Positions 1 through 8,608 are shown, numbered from the stretch's first letter. The stretch: DNA of 40,093 nt from RGIG1934 sp964492545 (GCA_964492545.1 CAZBKO010000008.1:1-40093); one strand, 5' to 3'. Notes: generated by a model from the sequence alone, not told the origin. Numbers and translations are program-made.

Positions 1-303
1 GATATCGGACATAAGACAAGAGAATTATTTGCAAATGCTATCAATGGCGCAAAGACAGTTGTTTGGAACGGACCTATGGGATGCTTCGAAATGCCTAACT
101 TTGCAAATGGTACAATTGCAGTAGCTAAGGCTATGGCAGATCTTGATGCAACAACTATCATCGGTGGTGGAGATTCAGCAGCAGCTGTTAACATCCTCGG
201 CTTTGGTGATAAGATGACACATATCTCTACAGGTGGTGGAGCTTCTCTTGAATTCCTTGAAGGAAAAGAACTCCCAGGTGTTGCAGCAGCAAACGATAAA
301 TAA
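1..303 (+). CDS. pgk: phosphoglycerate kinase, C-terminal end (partial)
   Basis: This is the last 100 codons of a gene that begins before the window; the open frame runs from base 1 to the TAA at 301-303. Phosphoglycerate kinase transfers the acyl phosphate of 1,3-bisphosphoglycerate to ADP in cytoplasmic glycolysis. The visible part holds the conserved C-lobe: DIGHKT, then VVWNGPMGCFE and NFANGT, then the nucleotide-site segment IIGGGDSAAAV and the near-terminal STGGGASLEFLEGKELPG. These are family signatures, so the identity is secure. tpiA follows 226 bases downstream, as in many Firmicutes glycolytic operons. The last 20 bases of the gene, including its stop codon, are copied 60 bases downstream (see the repeat entry). 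Confidence 0.96.
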   Translation, partial: DIGHKTRELFANAINGAKTVVWNGPMGCFEMPNFANGTIAVAKAMADLDATTIIGGGDSAAAVNILGFGDKMTHISTGGGASLEFLEGKELPGVAAANDK

Positions 304-363
304 GTAGTTTAGACATTGTGACCTGCTGCAACACCTTTGTTGCCAGCAGCAAACGATAAATAA
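278..363. repeat. duplicated pgk tail with an inverted repeat
   Basis: The 20 bases ending pgk (CAGCAGCAAACGATAAATAA, 284-303) recur exactly at 344-363. In addition GGTGTTGCAGCAG (278-290) is matched in reverse complement by CTGCTGCAACACC (322-334). The 3' end of the pgk message can therefore fold on itself across the stop codon, and a second copy of the last codons and stop lies just beyond. This is seen directly. Whether it stabilises the mRNA end or is only a scar of a local duplication is not known. Confidence 0.8.
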
Positions 364-384
364 TGTGAAAGCTACAAGCACTTC

Positions 385-480
385 ACAATAATTAGAAATG
401 ATGGAACATGCTTGCATAGTTCCATCGTTTTCTAATGTATTGTAGCGGGCGACAGCCCGCATAGTTGACGAGGTCGTCGG
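385..480 (+). promoter_or_regulatory. structured pgk-tpiA intergenic RNA (three hairpins)
   Basis: Three potential hairpins stand one after another in the pgk-tpiA gap. The first is long and AT-rich: 385-407 pairs with 419-443 around an 11-base loop, with minor mismatches. The second is a GC-rich hairpin, GCGGGC/GCCCGC at 445-460 with loop GACA. The third is imperfect, GTTGACGA against TCGGCAAC, at about 463-480. No clear U-tract follows the first stem, so it may be a weak terminator or a processing or stabilising element that separates pgk and tpiA transcripts. The folding is inferred by eye. Confidence 0.5.
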
Positions 481-529
481 CAACGAAGTGCAATCATAAA
501 GTAAATAAATATAATTTAAGGAGATAATT

Positions 530-1276
530 ATGCGTAAGAAAATTATTGCAGGAAACTGGAAAATGAACAAAACTCCTAGCGAAGCAGTTGCTTTAATTAA
601 CGAGTTAAAGCCATTGGTAGCTAATGAAGAAGTAGACGTAGTATTTTGTGTACCAGCTATTTCTATTATCCCAGCTATGGAAGCAGCTAAGGGAAGCAAC
701 ATTTCAATCGGTGCTGAAAATATGTATTATGAAGAAAGCGGAGCATATACAGGAGAAATCGCTCCTAATATGTTAACAGATGTTGGAGTTAAATATGTTA
801 TTATTGGACATTCAGAGAGAAGAGAATACTTTGCTGAAACAGATGAAACAGTTAACAAGAAAGTATTAAAAGCTTTTGAACATGGAATTACACCAATCGT
901 TTGCTGTGGTGAAACATTAACACAGAGAGAACAGGGCATAACAATTGACTGGATCCGTCAGCAGATAAAAGTTGCATTCTTAAATGTAACAGCAGATCAG
1001 GCAAAGAGTGCAGTAATCGCTTATGAGCCAATCTGGGCTATTGGAACAGGAAAAACAGCTACATCTGATCAGGCTGAAGAAGTATGTGCAGCAATTCGTG
1101 TATGTATCGGAGAAATCTATGATGAAGCAACAGCTGCAGCAATTCGTATCCAGTACGGTGGTTCTGTAGGAGCAGCAAATGCAGCAGAATTATTTGCAAA
1201 AGCAGATATTGATGGTGGATTAGTTGGTGGCGCTTCACTTAAAGCAGACTTCGGAAAGATCGTTAATTACAAATAA
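530..1276 (+). CDS. tpiA: triosephosphate isomerase
   Basis: This 248-residue cytoplasmic TIM-barrel enzyme interconverts dihydroxyacetone phosphate and glyceraldehyde 3-phosphate. The sequence shows GNWKMN near the N-terminus (Asn9, Lys11), the catalytic His94 in VIIGHSERREYF, the catalytic Glu166 in AYEPIWAIGTGKTA, and the phosphate-binding YGGSVGAANA and DGGLVGGASL loops. Length is normal for the family. The ATG at 530 follows AAGGAG at 518-523 with good spacing. It lies downstream of pgk behind a structured spacer and is followed by a strong inverted-repeat terminator, so it probably ends the upstream glycolytic transcript. Confidence 0.98.
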   Translation: MRKKIIAGNWKMNKTPSEAVALINELKPLVANEEVDVVFCVPAISIIPAMEAAKGSNISIGAENMYYEESGAYTGEIAPNMLTDVGVKYVIIGHSERREYFAETDETVNKKVLKAFEHGITPIVCCGETLTQREQGITIDWIRQQIKVAFLNVTADQAKSAVIAYEPIWAIGTGKTATSDQAEEVCAAIRVCIGEIYDEATAAAIRIQYGGSVGAANAAELFAKADIDGGLVGGASLKADFGKIVNYK

Positions 1277-1310
1277 AAAAAATTTTGTATAGTTAATGAT
1301 ACAAGATAAC

Positions 1311-1364
1311 ATAACAAAAGGTCATTTAATTTAGTATATTACTAGTTAAATGGCCTTTTGTTAT
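1311..1364 (+). terminator. terminator after tpiA
   Basis: A near-perfect 19-base inverted repeat pairs 1311-1329 with 1346-1364 around a 16-base loop. It is A-rich on the left arm and T-rich on the right, the usual form of an intrinsic (possibly bidirectional) terminator. It lies between tpiA and the separately promoted peptidase gene. Confidence 0.8.
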
Positions 1365-1402
1365 ACCATTTAATACACTTGTTAATTTATTATTTTGGTA
1401 TC

Positions 1403-1430
1403 TTGACATTAATACAAATAAGTATATAAT
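1403..1430 (+). promoter_or_regulatory. promoter of the M14 carboxypeptidase gene
   Basis: TTGACA at 1403-1408 and TATAAT at 1425-1430 are separated by 16 bases, a consensus sigma-A type promoter. It sits between the tpiA terminator and the peptidase gene. The expected transcription start, near 1437, leaves a very short leader to the ATG at 1452 and about 36 bases to the in-frame ATG at 1473. Confidence 0.75.
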
Positions 1431-1451
1431 AAATATATAAAATAAAAATAT

Positions 1452-3293
1452 ATGAAAGTACAGGCGATACGAATGAAGAGGATATCTACAGCAATTATAG
1501 CTTTATTATTTTTTATTGGAATATTTAGTTGTGTTGAAACTACTGGATATGCAGAATCAATGAATGAATTAACATATAGTAATTTGAATGAATCAGGTGT
1601 TCGCTTACAGTGGGGCAGGATTGAGAGTGCCGATTATTATACACTTGTAAGATATATTAATGATGATAGCAGTCAAGTTGATGAATTATGTAGAACATCT
1701 AATTTATTATTCGATGACAGGACAATAGAAGTGGGCAAGAAGTACAATTATGTTGTTACTGCATATGATGAGGATGATAATTCTATATATGAATTTAAGT
1801 TATACAATGTTATACAGTATCCCACAGCTGTTAGTATGGTTTCTGTTACGAATCGTAATCTTACCAATACTATAACATGGAAAGAGACTTCAGATTCTGA
1901 TGGATATGAAGTATTTAGAAGGGATAATATTAGTAAGACATATGTATCTATTGGAACTTCAACTATTAATCATTTTACTGACACAGTCAAAATACCGGGA
2001 CGAAGATATTATTACTACATCAAGTCATATGTTAATGTTAACAATAGCAAGGTGTATAGCGGCAATTCCAGGACTGCTAAGATTATGGTCAGGCTTCCTA
2101 AGAATAGTATACAGTCATATGATAGGACATATGCTTCTAAGATTACACTTACGTGGTCTAAGACTAATAATGCAACCGGATATCAGGTATATAGAGCGAC
2201 ATCTAAGAATGGAAAGTACAAAAGGATATCTAATACTTCAAAAATGACCTATTCAGATAAAAATATATCTCCTAAGAAGACATATTACTATAAGATTAGA
2301 GCTTATAAGAAGATTGATGGGAAAGTATTTTGTTACAGTGAATTTTCAACTATTCGCATTGTACGTTCTAAGGTAAAGAGCAAAATTAAAGAAAAACGTA
2401 CGATAGTTGATTCTACGAAGAAGAAGTATTCTTATAATGAAATGAGGTCAGATATTAACAGATTAGCTAAAAAGTATTCAAAATATATGACATATTCTGT
2501 TGCTGGTACAACAGCAGATGGAAGGAATATTTATTTGATTAAGCTTGGAAATCAGAAAGCTAAGAAAAAGATACTTGTACAGTCAACCATACATGCAAGA
2601 GAATATATGAATTCCATATTAACAATGAGTCAGCTGGAATATTATCTTCAGAATTGGAACTGCATGTTTGATAGTACACAGACATATGGTGACACATTTG
2701 ATAATGTGTGTGTATATATTATGCCTATGCTTAACCCGGATGGTGTAACAATTAGCCAATATGGAATAAGGGGCATCAGAAGTGCTAAGCTAAGAGCTAA
2801 ACTGGCAAATATGCCGGGAATTGATAATCCTACACGCTGGAAATCAAATGCAAGAGGTGTTGATCTTAATAGAAATTTCGGAGCATTTTGGAGCAAAAGA
2901 GGATATCCAAGTGCGGATTTCTATTCTGGTCCATATGCTAATTCTGAACGTGAAACTAAGACAATAGAGAAATTAATAAAAAGAAATTCTGTTAAATATG
3001 TACTTTCATACCATTCGACTGGCACAGATGTATTCTGGAATGTTGGTCAGACAGGAAAGATATATAGAGAAACTAAGAAACTAGCCACAACAGTTGCCAA
3101 TTACATTGGATATCCGCTGGGAGAACAATCAGTTCCGGAAGGATTAAGCTATAACTGGACAATTTACAATATGAATATTCCGGAACTTATTATAGAGACA
3201 GGTTATATGAGATGTCCGGCACCTATCAGTGAGTTTAAGTCAATTTGGAACAGTAATAAGAATCTTGTGGCATATATGTGTAGCCTTGAGTAA
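1452..3293 (+). CDS. secreted M14-family zinc carboxypeptidase with fibronectin III-like repeats
   Basis: This is a 613-residue exported metallopeptidase. An N-terminal hydrophobic stretch (about residues 10-30) is a signal peptide. It is followed by three fibronectin type III-like domains (about 35-110, 125-215 and 218-305), a Lys/Arg-rich linker, and an M14 carboxypeptidase domain from about 330 to the end. Zinc ligands are His381 and Glu384 in the HARE motif and His521 in SYHST; the substrate-binding Asn-Arg pair is in DLNRNFG (473-474); the catalytic Glu582 is in LIIETGY. All key residues are present, so the enzyme should be active, probably trimming peptides outside the cell. ATG 1452 gives the longest frame; ATG 1473 is an equally good start and has a weak AGG upstream. 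I see no cell-wall anchor. It interrupts the glycolytic run under its own promoter. Confidence 0.88.
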   Translation: MKVQAIRMKRISTAIIALLFFIGIFSCVETTGYAESMNELTYSNLNESGVRLQWGRIESADYYTLVRYINDDSSQVDELCRTSNLLFDDRTIEVGKKYNYVVTAYDEDDNSIYEFKLYNVIQYPTAVSMVSVTNRNLTNTITWKETSDSDGYEVFRRDNISKTYVSIGTSTINHFTDTVKIPGRRYYYYIKSYVNVNNSKVYSGNSRTAKIMVRLPKNSIQSYDRTYASKITLTWSKTNNATGYQVYRATSKNGKYKRISNTSKMTYSDKNISPKKTYYYKIRAYKKIDGKVFCYSEFSTIRIVRSKVKSKIKEKRTIVDSTKKKYSYNEMRSDINRLAKKYSKYMTYSVAGTTADGRNIYLIKLGNQKAKKKILVQSTIHAREYMNSILTMSQLEYYLQNWNCMFDSTQTYGDTFDNVCVYIMPMLNPDGVTISQYGIRGIRSAKLRAKLANMPGIDNPTRWKSNARGVDLNRNFGAFWSKRGYPSADFYSGPYANSERETKTIEKLIKRNSVKYVLSYHSTGTDVFWNVGQTGKIYRETKKLATTVANYIGYPLGEQSVPEGLSYNWTIYNMNIPELIIETGYMRCPAPISEFKSIWNSNKNLVAYMCSLE

Positions 3294-3379
3294 ATTTACT
3301 ATATTTCAACTGCATTAATATAAGAATGAATAGAATACAATGTATATACCATAATAAGTAGATAAAATGTTCTTTTACA

Positions 3380-3408
3380 TTGACAAGGAAATTTTAAAAA
3401 GGTATATT
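3380..3408 (+). promoter_or_regulatory. promoter of gpmI
   Basis: TTGACA (3380-3385) and TATATT (3403-3408) are spaced by 17 bases, about 45 bases before the gpmI start. This suggests that gpmI, and perhaps the CapA gene behind it, is transcribed independently of tpiA. Confidence 0.7.
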
Positions 3409-3453
3409 ATATGTGTAAAAATACGATAACTATTGAAAAAGGAGAAATTTAGA

Positions 3454-5002
3454 ATGAGTAAAAAACCTACAGTGTTAATGATTCTTGATGGATATGGATT
3501 AAATGATAAGACAGATGGTAATGCCGTTGCACAGGCAAATACACCTGTTATGGATAAGTTAATGAAGGAATATCCTTTTGTAAAGGGATATGCAAGTGGA
3601 CTTGCTGTTGGATTACCTGACGGACAGATGGGTAATTCAGAAGTAGGACATCTTAATATGGGTGCAGGAAGAATTGTATATCAGGAGCTTACAAGAATTA
3701 CTAAGGCTATTGATGATGGAGATTTCTTTGATAATGAAGGTCTAATGGAAGCAATGAACAATTGCAAAGCTAACAATTCAGCACTTCATTTATTTGGATT
3801 ATTATCTGATGGCGGTGTGCACAGTCACAATACACATTTATATGGCCTTCTTGAAATGGCTAAGAAAAATGGAATTGATAAAGTGTATGTACATGCTTTT
3901 CTCGATGGTAGAGATACGGCTCCTACATCAGGTAAAGGATTTATGGAAGATTTATGTGCTAAGATGAAAGAAATAGGTGTAGGTGAAGTTGCATCTGTTT
4001 CAGNNNNNNNNNNNNNNNNNNNNNNNNNATAGAGATAATAACTGGGATAGAATTGAAAAAGCTTATGTTGCAATCACTAAAGGTGAGGGTGAGCAGGCGA
4101 CAGATGCAGTACAGGCTATTGCTGATTCATACGACAAAGATATTAATGATGAGTTTGTTATTCCAACTGTAATCTCAAAAGAAGGACAGCCTATAGCAAC
4201 AGTTAATGATAAGGATTCAATAGTATTCTTTAATTTTAGACCAGATAGAGCAAGAGAAATGTCTCGTTCATTCTGTATGGATGAATTTGATGGATTTAAC
4301 AGAGGAGCAAGAAAAGATGTTAAGTTCGTATGCTTTACAGAATATGATGTAACTATTCCAAATAAGACCGTTGCATTTACAAAGGTTTCACTCAACAATA
4401 CATTTGGTGAATATCTTGCTGCAAATGGATTAAAGCAGGCTAGAATTGCTGAAACAGAGAAGTATGCTCATGTAACATTCTTCTTTAATGGTGGAGTGGA
4501 AGAACCTAATAAGGATGAAGACAGAATTCTTGTTAATTCACCTAAATATGTACCAACATATGATAAGAAGCCTAGAATGAGTGCATATACAGTTTGTGAT
4601 GAGTTATGTAAGGCTATTACAAGTGACAAATATGACGTAATTATCTGTAATTTTGCTAATCCTGACATGGTAGGACATACAGGTGTTATGGATGCAGCAG
4701 TTAAGGCTATAGAAGTAATTGACGAGTGTGTTGGAGAAGTTGTTGAATTTATTAAGCAGGTTGATGGACAGTTATTTATATGTGCAGATCATGGAAATGC
4801 AGAACAGCTGCTTGACTACAATACACATGAAGCATTTACAGCACACACAACTAATCCGGTTCCTTTTATTCTTGTTAATGCAGATGAAAGCTACAAACTT
4901 AGAGAAAATGGATGTCTTGCAGATATAGCACCAACACTTATTGAATTAATGGGAATGAAACAGCCAGAGGAAATGACAGGTAAATCTTTACTTGTAAAAT
5001 AA
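3454..5002 (+). CDS. gpmI: 2,3-bisphosphoglycerate-independent phosphoglycerate mutase (split by an assembly gap)
   Basis: This cytoplasmic Mn-dependent enzyme converts 3- to 2-phosphoglycerate and belongs to the alkaline phosphatase superfamily. The N-terminal part shows LMILDGYGL (Asp12) and the active-site Ser62 in GQMGNSEVGHLNMGAGR; the C-terminal half shows FFNFRPDRARE, FFFNGGVE, NFANPDMVGHTG, CADHGNAEQ and TTNPVPF, all typical. The start is ATG 3454, after AAGGAG. A run of 25 N at 4004-4028 hides the junction between GEVASVS and RDNNWDRIE. In relatives this segment reads about GRYYAMD, which needs 18 bases and makes the whole gene exactly 514 codons, the normal length. The frame change is therefore an artefact of the placeholder, not a mutation. 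The CapA gene follows after 21 bases. Confidence 0.95.
4004..4028. other. assembly gap (25 N) in gpmI
   Basis: A run of 25 N. The flanking frames differ. Inserting 18 bases instead of 25 would restore the expected GRYYAMD segment and a single frame, so the true gap is probably 18 bases. Confidence 0.9.
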
Positions 5003-5023
5003 TAACACAGAGGATTGTATAAG

Positions 5024-6284
5024 ATGAAAAAATACGAAGCATTACTTATTGTTTTAATAATTTCATTATTAGGTCTTGTTGGAGTTGCTGCTTATGCAGA
5101 TTTCAAGGTATCTGATGGTGAAGTCACAACAAAAGCAACTAATGTTGCTAAAGATACAGTTAAGGATACGTCAGCTAACGAGGATACTACACCTGAGGAG
5201 ACAACGAAGCCTGAGGAAGAAAAAAGTTCTGTATCACTTGTGGCGGTAGGAGATAATCTTATTCATACACCTCTTTTAGACGAGGGATTGCAGGACGATG
5301 GAAGTTATGATTTTTCGTTCCTGTATGAAATTATGAAAGATGATTTTGCAAATGCAGATTTAGCTGTAATTAATCAGGAAAGCGTTATTGGAGGAAAGGA
5401 TTTAGGTTATGATGGTTATCCTAACTTTAACTCTCCAGACGAGGTTGCTGACCAAATAGTAAAATCTGGATTTGACATTGTACTACATGCGTCAAATCAT
5501 GCAATGGATGTTGGTACAGCAGGAATCAAACATAGTATAGAGTATTGGAAGTCAAAAGGTGACGCTATTACTATGCTTGGGTTTAATGAAAATGCAGAAG
5601 AATTAGATTCAGCAAGATACATTGAGAAAAATGGTATCAAGTTTGCATTATTTAATTATACCTANNNNNNNNNNCTATGGACTTAATGGATATTCGCTTC
5701 CTGATGGTGAAAATTACCTGGTTAATGTAATGGATGATGCACATAAGGATCAGATTGTATCAGAGATTCAAAAAGCAAAGGAACAAGCTGATTTTGTTAT
5801 AGTATTCCCTCATTGGGGAAATGAAGATCAGTTGGGAGATGTATCTGATTTCCAGATACAGTGGGCAAATATCTTTACAGATGCCGGTGCTGATATAATT
5901 ATTGGTACACACCCACATGTTCTTGAAAAGATAGAATGGATCACCACAGACGCAGGTAATAAGTCTTTATGTTATTACTCAATTGGTAACTATATATCTA
6001 ATCAGCAGGAACTTAACGAGGTTCTTGGTGGTATGGCAAAGGTAACTATTGTCAAAGAAAATGGTGAAACTAAAATTGATGAAAAGAAGACCGGTATAGT
6101 ACCTACTGTTACACAAAATGACAGACGAGGTGCAAAACCATTAATTCAGACATATCATTTAACTGATTACACTGAAAAAATGGCTAAGATACATGATATT
6201 TATAACAGATTTGACAGTACTTTCTCAGCTGAAAGATTGAATCAGACAGCACAGCAGGTACTTGGAGACTGGATAATAAAATAA
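5024..6284 (+). CDS. CapA-family (PgsA/YwtB-like) metallophosphatase-fold surface protein
   Basis: This membrane-anchored protein of about 415 residues has a CapA/PGA_cap domain, related to calcineurin-like phosphoesterases and named for poly-gamma-glutamate capsule synthesis; the substrate in this family is often unknown. Residues 5-27 form a signal or anchor helix, followed by a Thr/Glu-rich linker to about residue 70. The domain shows VAVGDNLIH, INQESVIGG, LHASNHAMD, FPHWGNED, IIGTHPHVLE and YYSIGNYISN, so the metal-site positions are kept. The start is ATG 5024 after AGAGG; a TTG at 5015 is less likely. Ten N at 5665-5674 are flanked by CTA on both sides. Removing the N and one CTA copy gives NYTYGLNGYSLPDG and a frame of 416 codons. 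No other capsule genes are nearby. It is probably co-transcribed with gpmI. Confidence 0.88.
5665..5674. other. assembly gap (10 N) in the CapA gene
   Basis: The sequence ends CCTA before the N-run and restarts CTATGG after it. Collapsing the shared CTA restores the frame and the family motif NYTYG, so the two contig ends overlap by three bases rather than being separated. Confidence 0.85.
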
Positions 6285-6324
6285 CGTTTAGATATAATAA
6301 CGTCATACAATAAGATTTAATTAG

Positions 6325-6360
6325 AAACCCATAGAAGTTTATCTGACTTCTATGGGTTTT
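6325..6360 (+). terminator. terminator after the CapA gene
   Basis: A perfect 14-base stem pairs AAACCCATAGAAGT (6325-6338) with ACTTCTATGGGTTT (6346-6359), around a 7-base loop and ending in a short T-run. It is a typical intrinsic terminator between the gpmI/CapA unit and eno. Confidence 0.88.
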
Positions 6361-6423
6361 GTATATATTTATGAATAATGCAGATAATATGTTATTGAAT
6401 AAACATTATTTGGAGGTAAATAT

Positions 6424-7692
6424 ATGCATGACTTATTAGAAATATCTGAGATTAGAGGTAGAGAGATTATCGATTCAAGAGGAAATCCAACAGTGCAGGC
6501 AGAAGTATATCTGGTGGATGGAACCATGGGGACTGCCAGCGTTCCTTCAGGAGCATCAACGGGAAAATATGAGGCTGTTGAGCTTAGAGATGGCGAAGAC
6601 AGATATATGAAATTAGGGGTCGAAACAGCCGTCAATAACATAAATACTACCATTAATGTTGGCTTAAAATGTGTAAGAGCTGACAGATAGGAAATGATAG
6701 ACAGAATGATGATATCTGTTGATGAAACAAAAAACAAAAAAAATATGGGTGCCAATGCAATTCTTGGAGTATCCTTGGCAGTAGTGGATGCTGCAGCAAG
6801 ATATTATGATATGCCTGTGTATAGATATGTAGGTGGAATAAATGCAAAAACAATGCCAATTCCAATGATGAATATACTTAATGGAGGAAAGCATGCTGAA
6901 AACACAGTGGATTTTCAGGAATTTATGATTATGCCTATCGGAGCAGTCAATTTTAAGGAAGGATTAAGAATGTGTGTGGAAGTGTATCATACACTCAAGA
7001 AGCTTTTGACAAAGAAGGGATATTCCACAGGAGTTGGTGATGAAGGTGGCTTTGCACCGAATTTAAAGGATGCAGTTGAGGTTCTTACTTATATATGTGA
7101 AGCAGTTAAGCTGGCAGGATATGATAGTGGTAAAGATATTGCAATTGCAATGGATGCTGCGGCAAGCGAACTATATGAAAGCACTTCAGGAAAATATATT
7201 TTTCCAGGTGAAACTAAGGTTGCAGGAAATGAGATTGCCAGAAATACAGATGAAATGATAGACTACTATGAAAAACTTGTAAATCATTTTCCAATTGTAT
7301 CCATAGAGGACGGCTTGGATGAAGAGGACTGGGATGGATGGAAAAAGCTCACAGAAAGATTGGGAAATAAGATAATGCTGGTTGGAGATGACCTGTTTGT
7401 TACTAATTCAGAGCGGCTTAAGAAAGGAATAGATAGTAAATGTGCCAACGCAATTTTAATTAAACCCAATCAGATTGGTACCTTAACTGAAACAATGGAA
7501 GCAATAAGACTTGCTAAGGAGAATGGATACAGAACAATAATGTCACATAGATCAGGAGAAACAGAGGATACAATAATTGCAGATTTATCAGTGGCACTTA
7601 ATACCGGATATATTAAGACAGGCGCACCATGCAGGGGTGAAAGAACAGCAAAATATAATAGATTATTGAAAATTGAAGAACAAATAGTGTGA
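6424..7692 (+). pseudogene. eno: enolase interrupted by an in-frame TAG codon
   Basis: Enolase dehydrates 2-phosphoglycerate to phosphoenolpyruvate. The frame of 423 codons is complete and otherwise intact. The N-terminal domain shows SRGNPTVQAEV and VPSGASTGKYEAVEL. The barrel shows LNGGKHAEN, QEFMIMPIGA, GDEGGFAPN, the metal-ligand Asp in AMDAA, SIEDGLDE, GDDLFVTN, the catalytic Lys in LIKPNQIGT, and SHRSGETED. Codon 89 (6688-6690) is TAG, between RADR and EMIDRMM, with no frame change on either side. Enolases often have Gln or another polar residue here; CAG to TAG is one transition. As written the product would stop after 88 residues. A restart at ATG 6694 would lack the N-terminal domain. 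It may be a sequencing error, a real nonsense mutation, or a decaying second copy. Start ATG 6424 follows GGAGG. Confidence 0.85.
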
Positions 7693-7759
7693 AAATATCT
7701 TGATTATACGTCATATTTGTGATAAACTTGGACTAATTGAGCAAATAGGAGGTGTATTC

Positions 7760-7993
7760 ATGTTAGTTAAGATATTAGCTGTAGCTATGATACTCGTATC
7801 AATAGCAATAACAGTTCTTGTATTACTTCAGGAAGGTAAGTCTGCCGGACTTGGTGCTATAAGCGGAGCAGCCGAAACATATTGGGGAAAGAATAAAGGA
7901 CGTTCTATGGAGGGCGCACTTGAAAAGGCAACTAAGATTCTTGCAGTTGTATTTTTCTTAATAGCAATTGTATTAGCATCAAAATGGGTATAA
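7760..7993 (+). CDS. secG: protein-export membrane protein SecG
   Basis: SecG is a 77-residue inner-membrane component of the SecYEG translocon that helps SecA-driven export. The sequence shows two hydrophobic segments (about 3-25 and 56-75) separated by the typical loop LLQEGKSAGLGAISGAAETYWGKNKGRS, which is broken here into LLQEGKSAGLG, AISGAAE and TYWGKNKGRS as the diagnostic parts. The ATG at 7760 follows AGGAGGTG at 7747-7754; a longer in-frame extension back to 7700 has no ribosome site. It sits between eno and rnr, the usual Clostridia order, and is followed at once by a terminator. Confidence 0.95.
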   Translation: MLVKILAVAMILVSIAITVLVLLQEGKSAGLGAISGAAETYWGKNKGRSMEGALEKATKILAVVFFLIAIVLASKWV

Positions 7994-8000
7994 TGATTGA

Positions 8001-8027
8001 ACACTCTCCTAGTGAGGGTGTTTTTTT
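8001..8027 (+). terminator. terminator after secG
   Basis: ACACTCTC (8001-8008) pairs with GAGGGTGT (8014-8021) around a 5-base loop, and seven T residues end at 8027: a classic intrinsic terminator eight bases after the secG stop. Confidence 0.92.
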
Positions 8028-8098
8028 AATTGATAGGATTACGTCCTATCAATTAAAAACGCTCCGCGGGATTGCACAAATTTGTAAGGAAATAAATT
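8028..8098 (+). repeat. intergenic repeat, copy 1 (hairpin plus conserved tail)
   Basis: An 11-base palindrome (AATTGATAGGA 8028-8038, TCCTATCAATT 8044-8054, loop TTACG) is followed by a conserved tail containing CGCTCCGCGGG, GCACAAATT and TAAGGAA. Nearly the same unit occurs at 26635-26704, with compensating or neutral changes in the stem and loop. In this copy the final AAGGAA serves as ribosome site for the glycosylase gene that starts at 8099. It looks like a dispersed intergenic element of REP or small-MITE type. Confidence 0.75.
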
Positions 8099-8608
8099 AT
8101 GAATAGAGAATATGAAACACATGAGCACGAATTTCCACCGGTATATGATAATAATTCAACAATTTTGATAATGGGTTCATTTCCATCTGTAAAATCGAGG
8201 GAAGAGGGCTTTTATTATGGGCATCCACAAAACAGGTTTTGGAAAGTTATTTCTTCAATATATGATGAAAATATCCCAATTACCATTGATGAAAAAAAGG
8301 AGCTATTACTTAAACATAATATAGCATTGTGGGATGTTATATCAAAATGTGATATTGTAGGTTCCAGCGATAGCAGCATAAAAAATATAGAAGTAAATGA
8401 CATAAAAAAATTGATTGCGCATACGCATATAAGTAAGCTTTATGCAAATGGAAAAAAAGCATGGCAGCTGTATATGAAATATGTTTATGATGATACAAAG
8501 ACAGAGGCATATTTATTGCCATCCACAAGTCCGGCAAATGCTGCGTGGACATTGGATAAGCTCGTAACTAAGTGGCACTGTGCCATTGTGACAAATAGTA
8601 GTGACTAA
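8099..8608 (+). CDS. DNA-deoxyinosine glycosylase (uracil-DNA glycosylase superfamily)
   Basis: This is a 169-residue cytoplasmic base-excision enzyme. The sequence matches the small hypoxanthine/deoxyinosine glycosylase family related to Mug: the first active-site loop GSFPSVKSRE, then FYYGHPQNRFWKV, a central ALWDVISKCDIVGSSDSSI segment, and the second loop LPSTSPANA that contacts the DNA minor groove. In the superfamily these loops bind the flipped base and activate water to remove deaminated adenine (hypoxanthine). The ribosome site AAGGAA lies inside the upstream repeat unit. The family assignment rests on motif recall; uracil or mismatch activity is possible. It lies between secG and rnr; a second superfamily member, ung, is at 25908. 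Confidence 0.85.
   Translation: MNREYETHEHEFPPVYDNNSTILIMGSFPSVKSREEGFYYGHPQNRFWKVISSIYDENIPITIDEKKELLLKHNIALWDVISKCDIVGSSDSSIKNIEVNDIKKLIAHTHISKLYANGKKAWQLYMKYVYDDTKTEAYLLPSTSPANAAWTLDKLVTKWHCAIVTNSSD

Noticed and set aside
175..702. Long minus-strand open frame across the end of pgk and start of tpiA
   Set aside because: It is antisense to two genes of certain identity, has low-complexity composition and no ribosome site.
6688..6690. TAG as a pyrrolysine codon
   Set aside because: No pyl genes are seen, and enolase is not a known pyrrolysine protein; a base error or nonsense change is simpler.
6694..7692. Separate enolase gene starting at ATG 6694
   Set aside because: It would lack the N-terminal domain with the SGASTG loop needed for activity; the frame is continuous with the upstream part apart from one stop codon.
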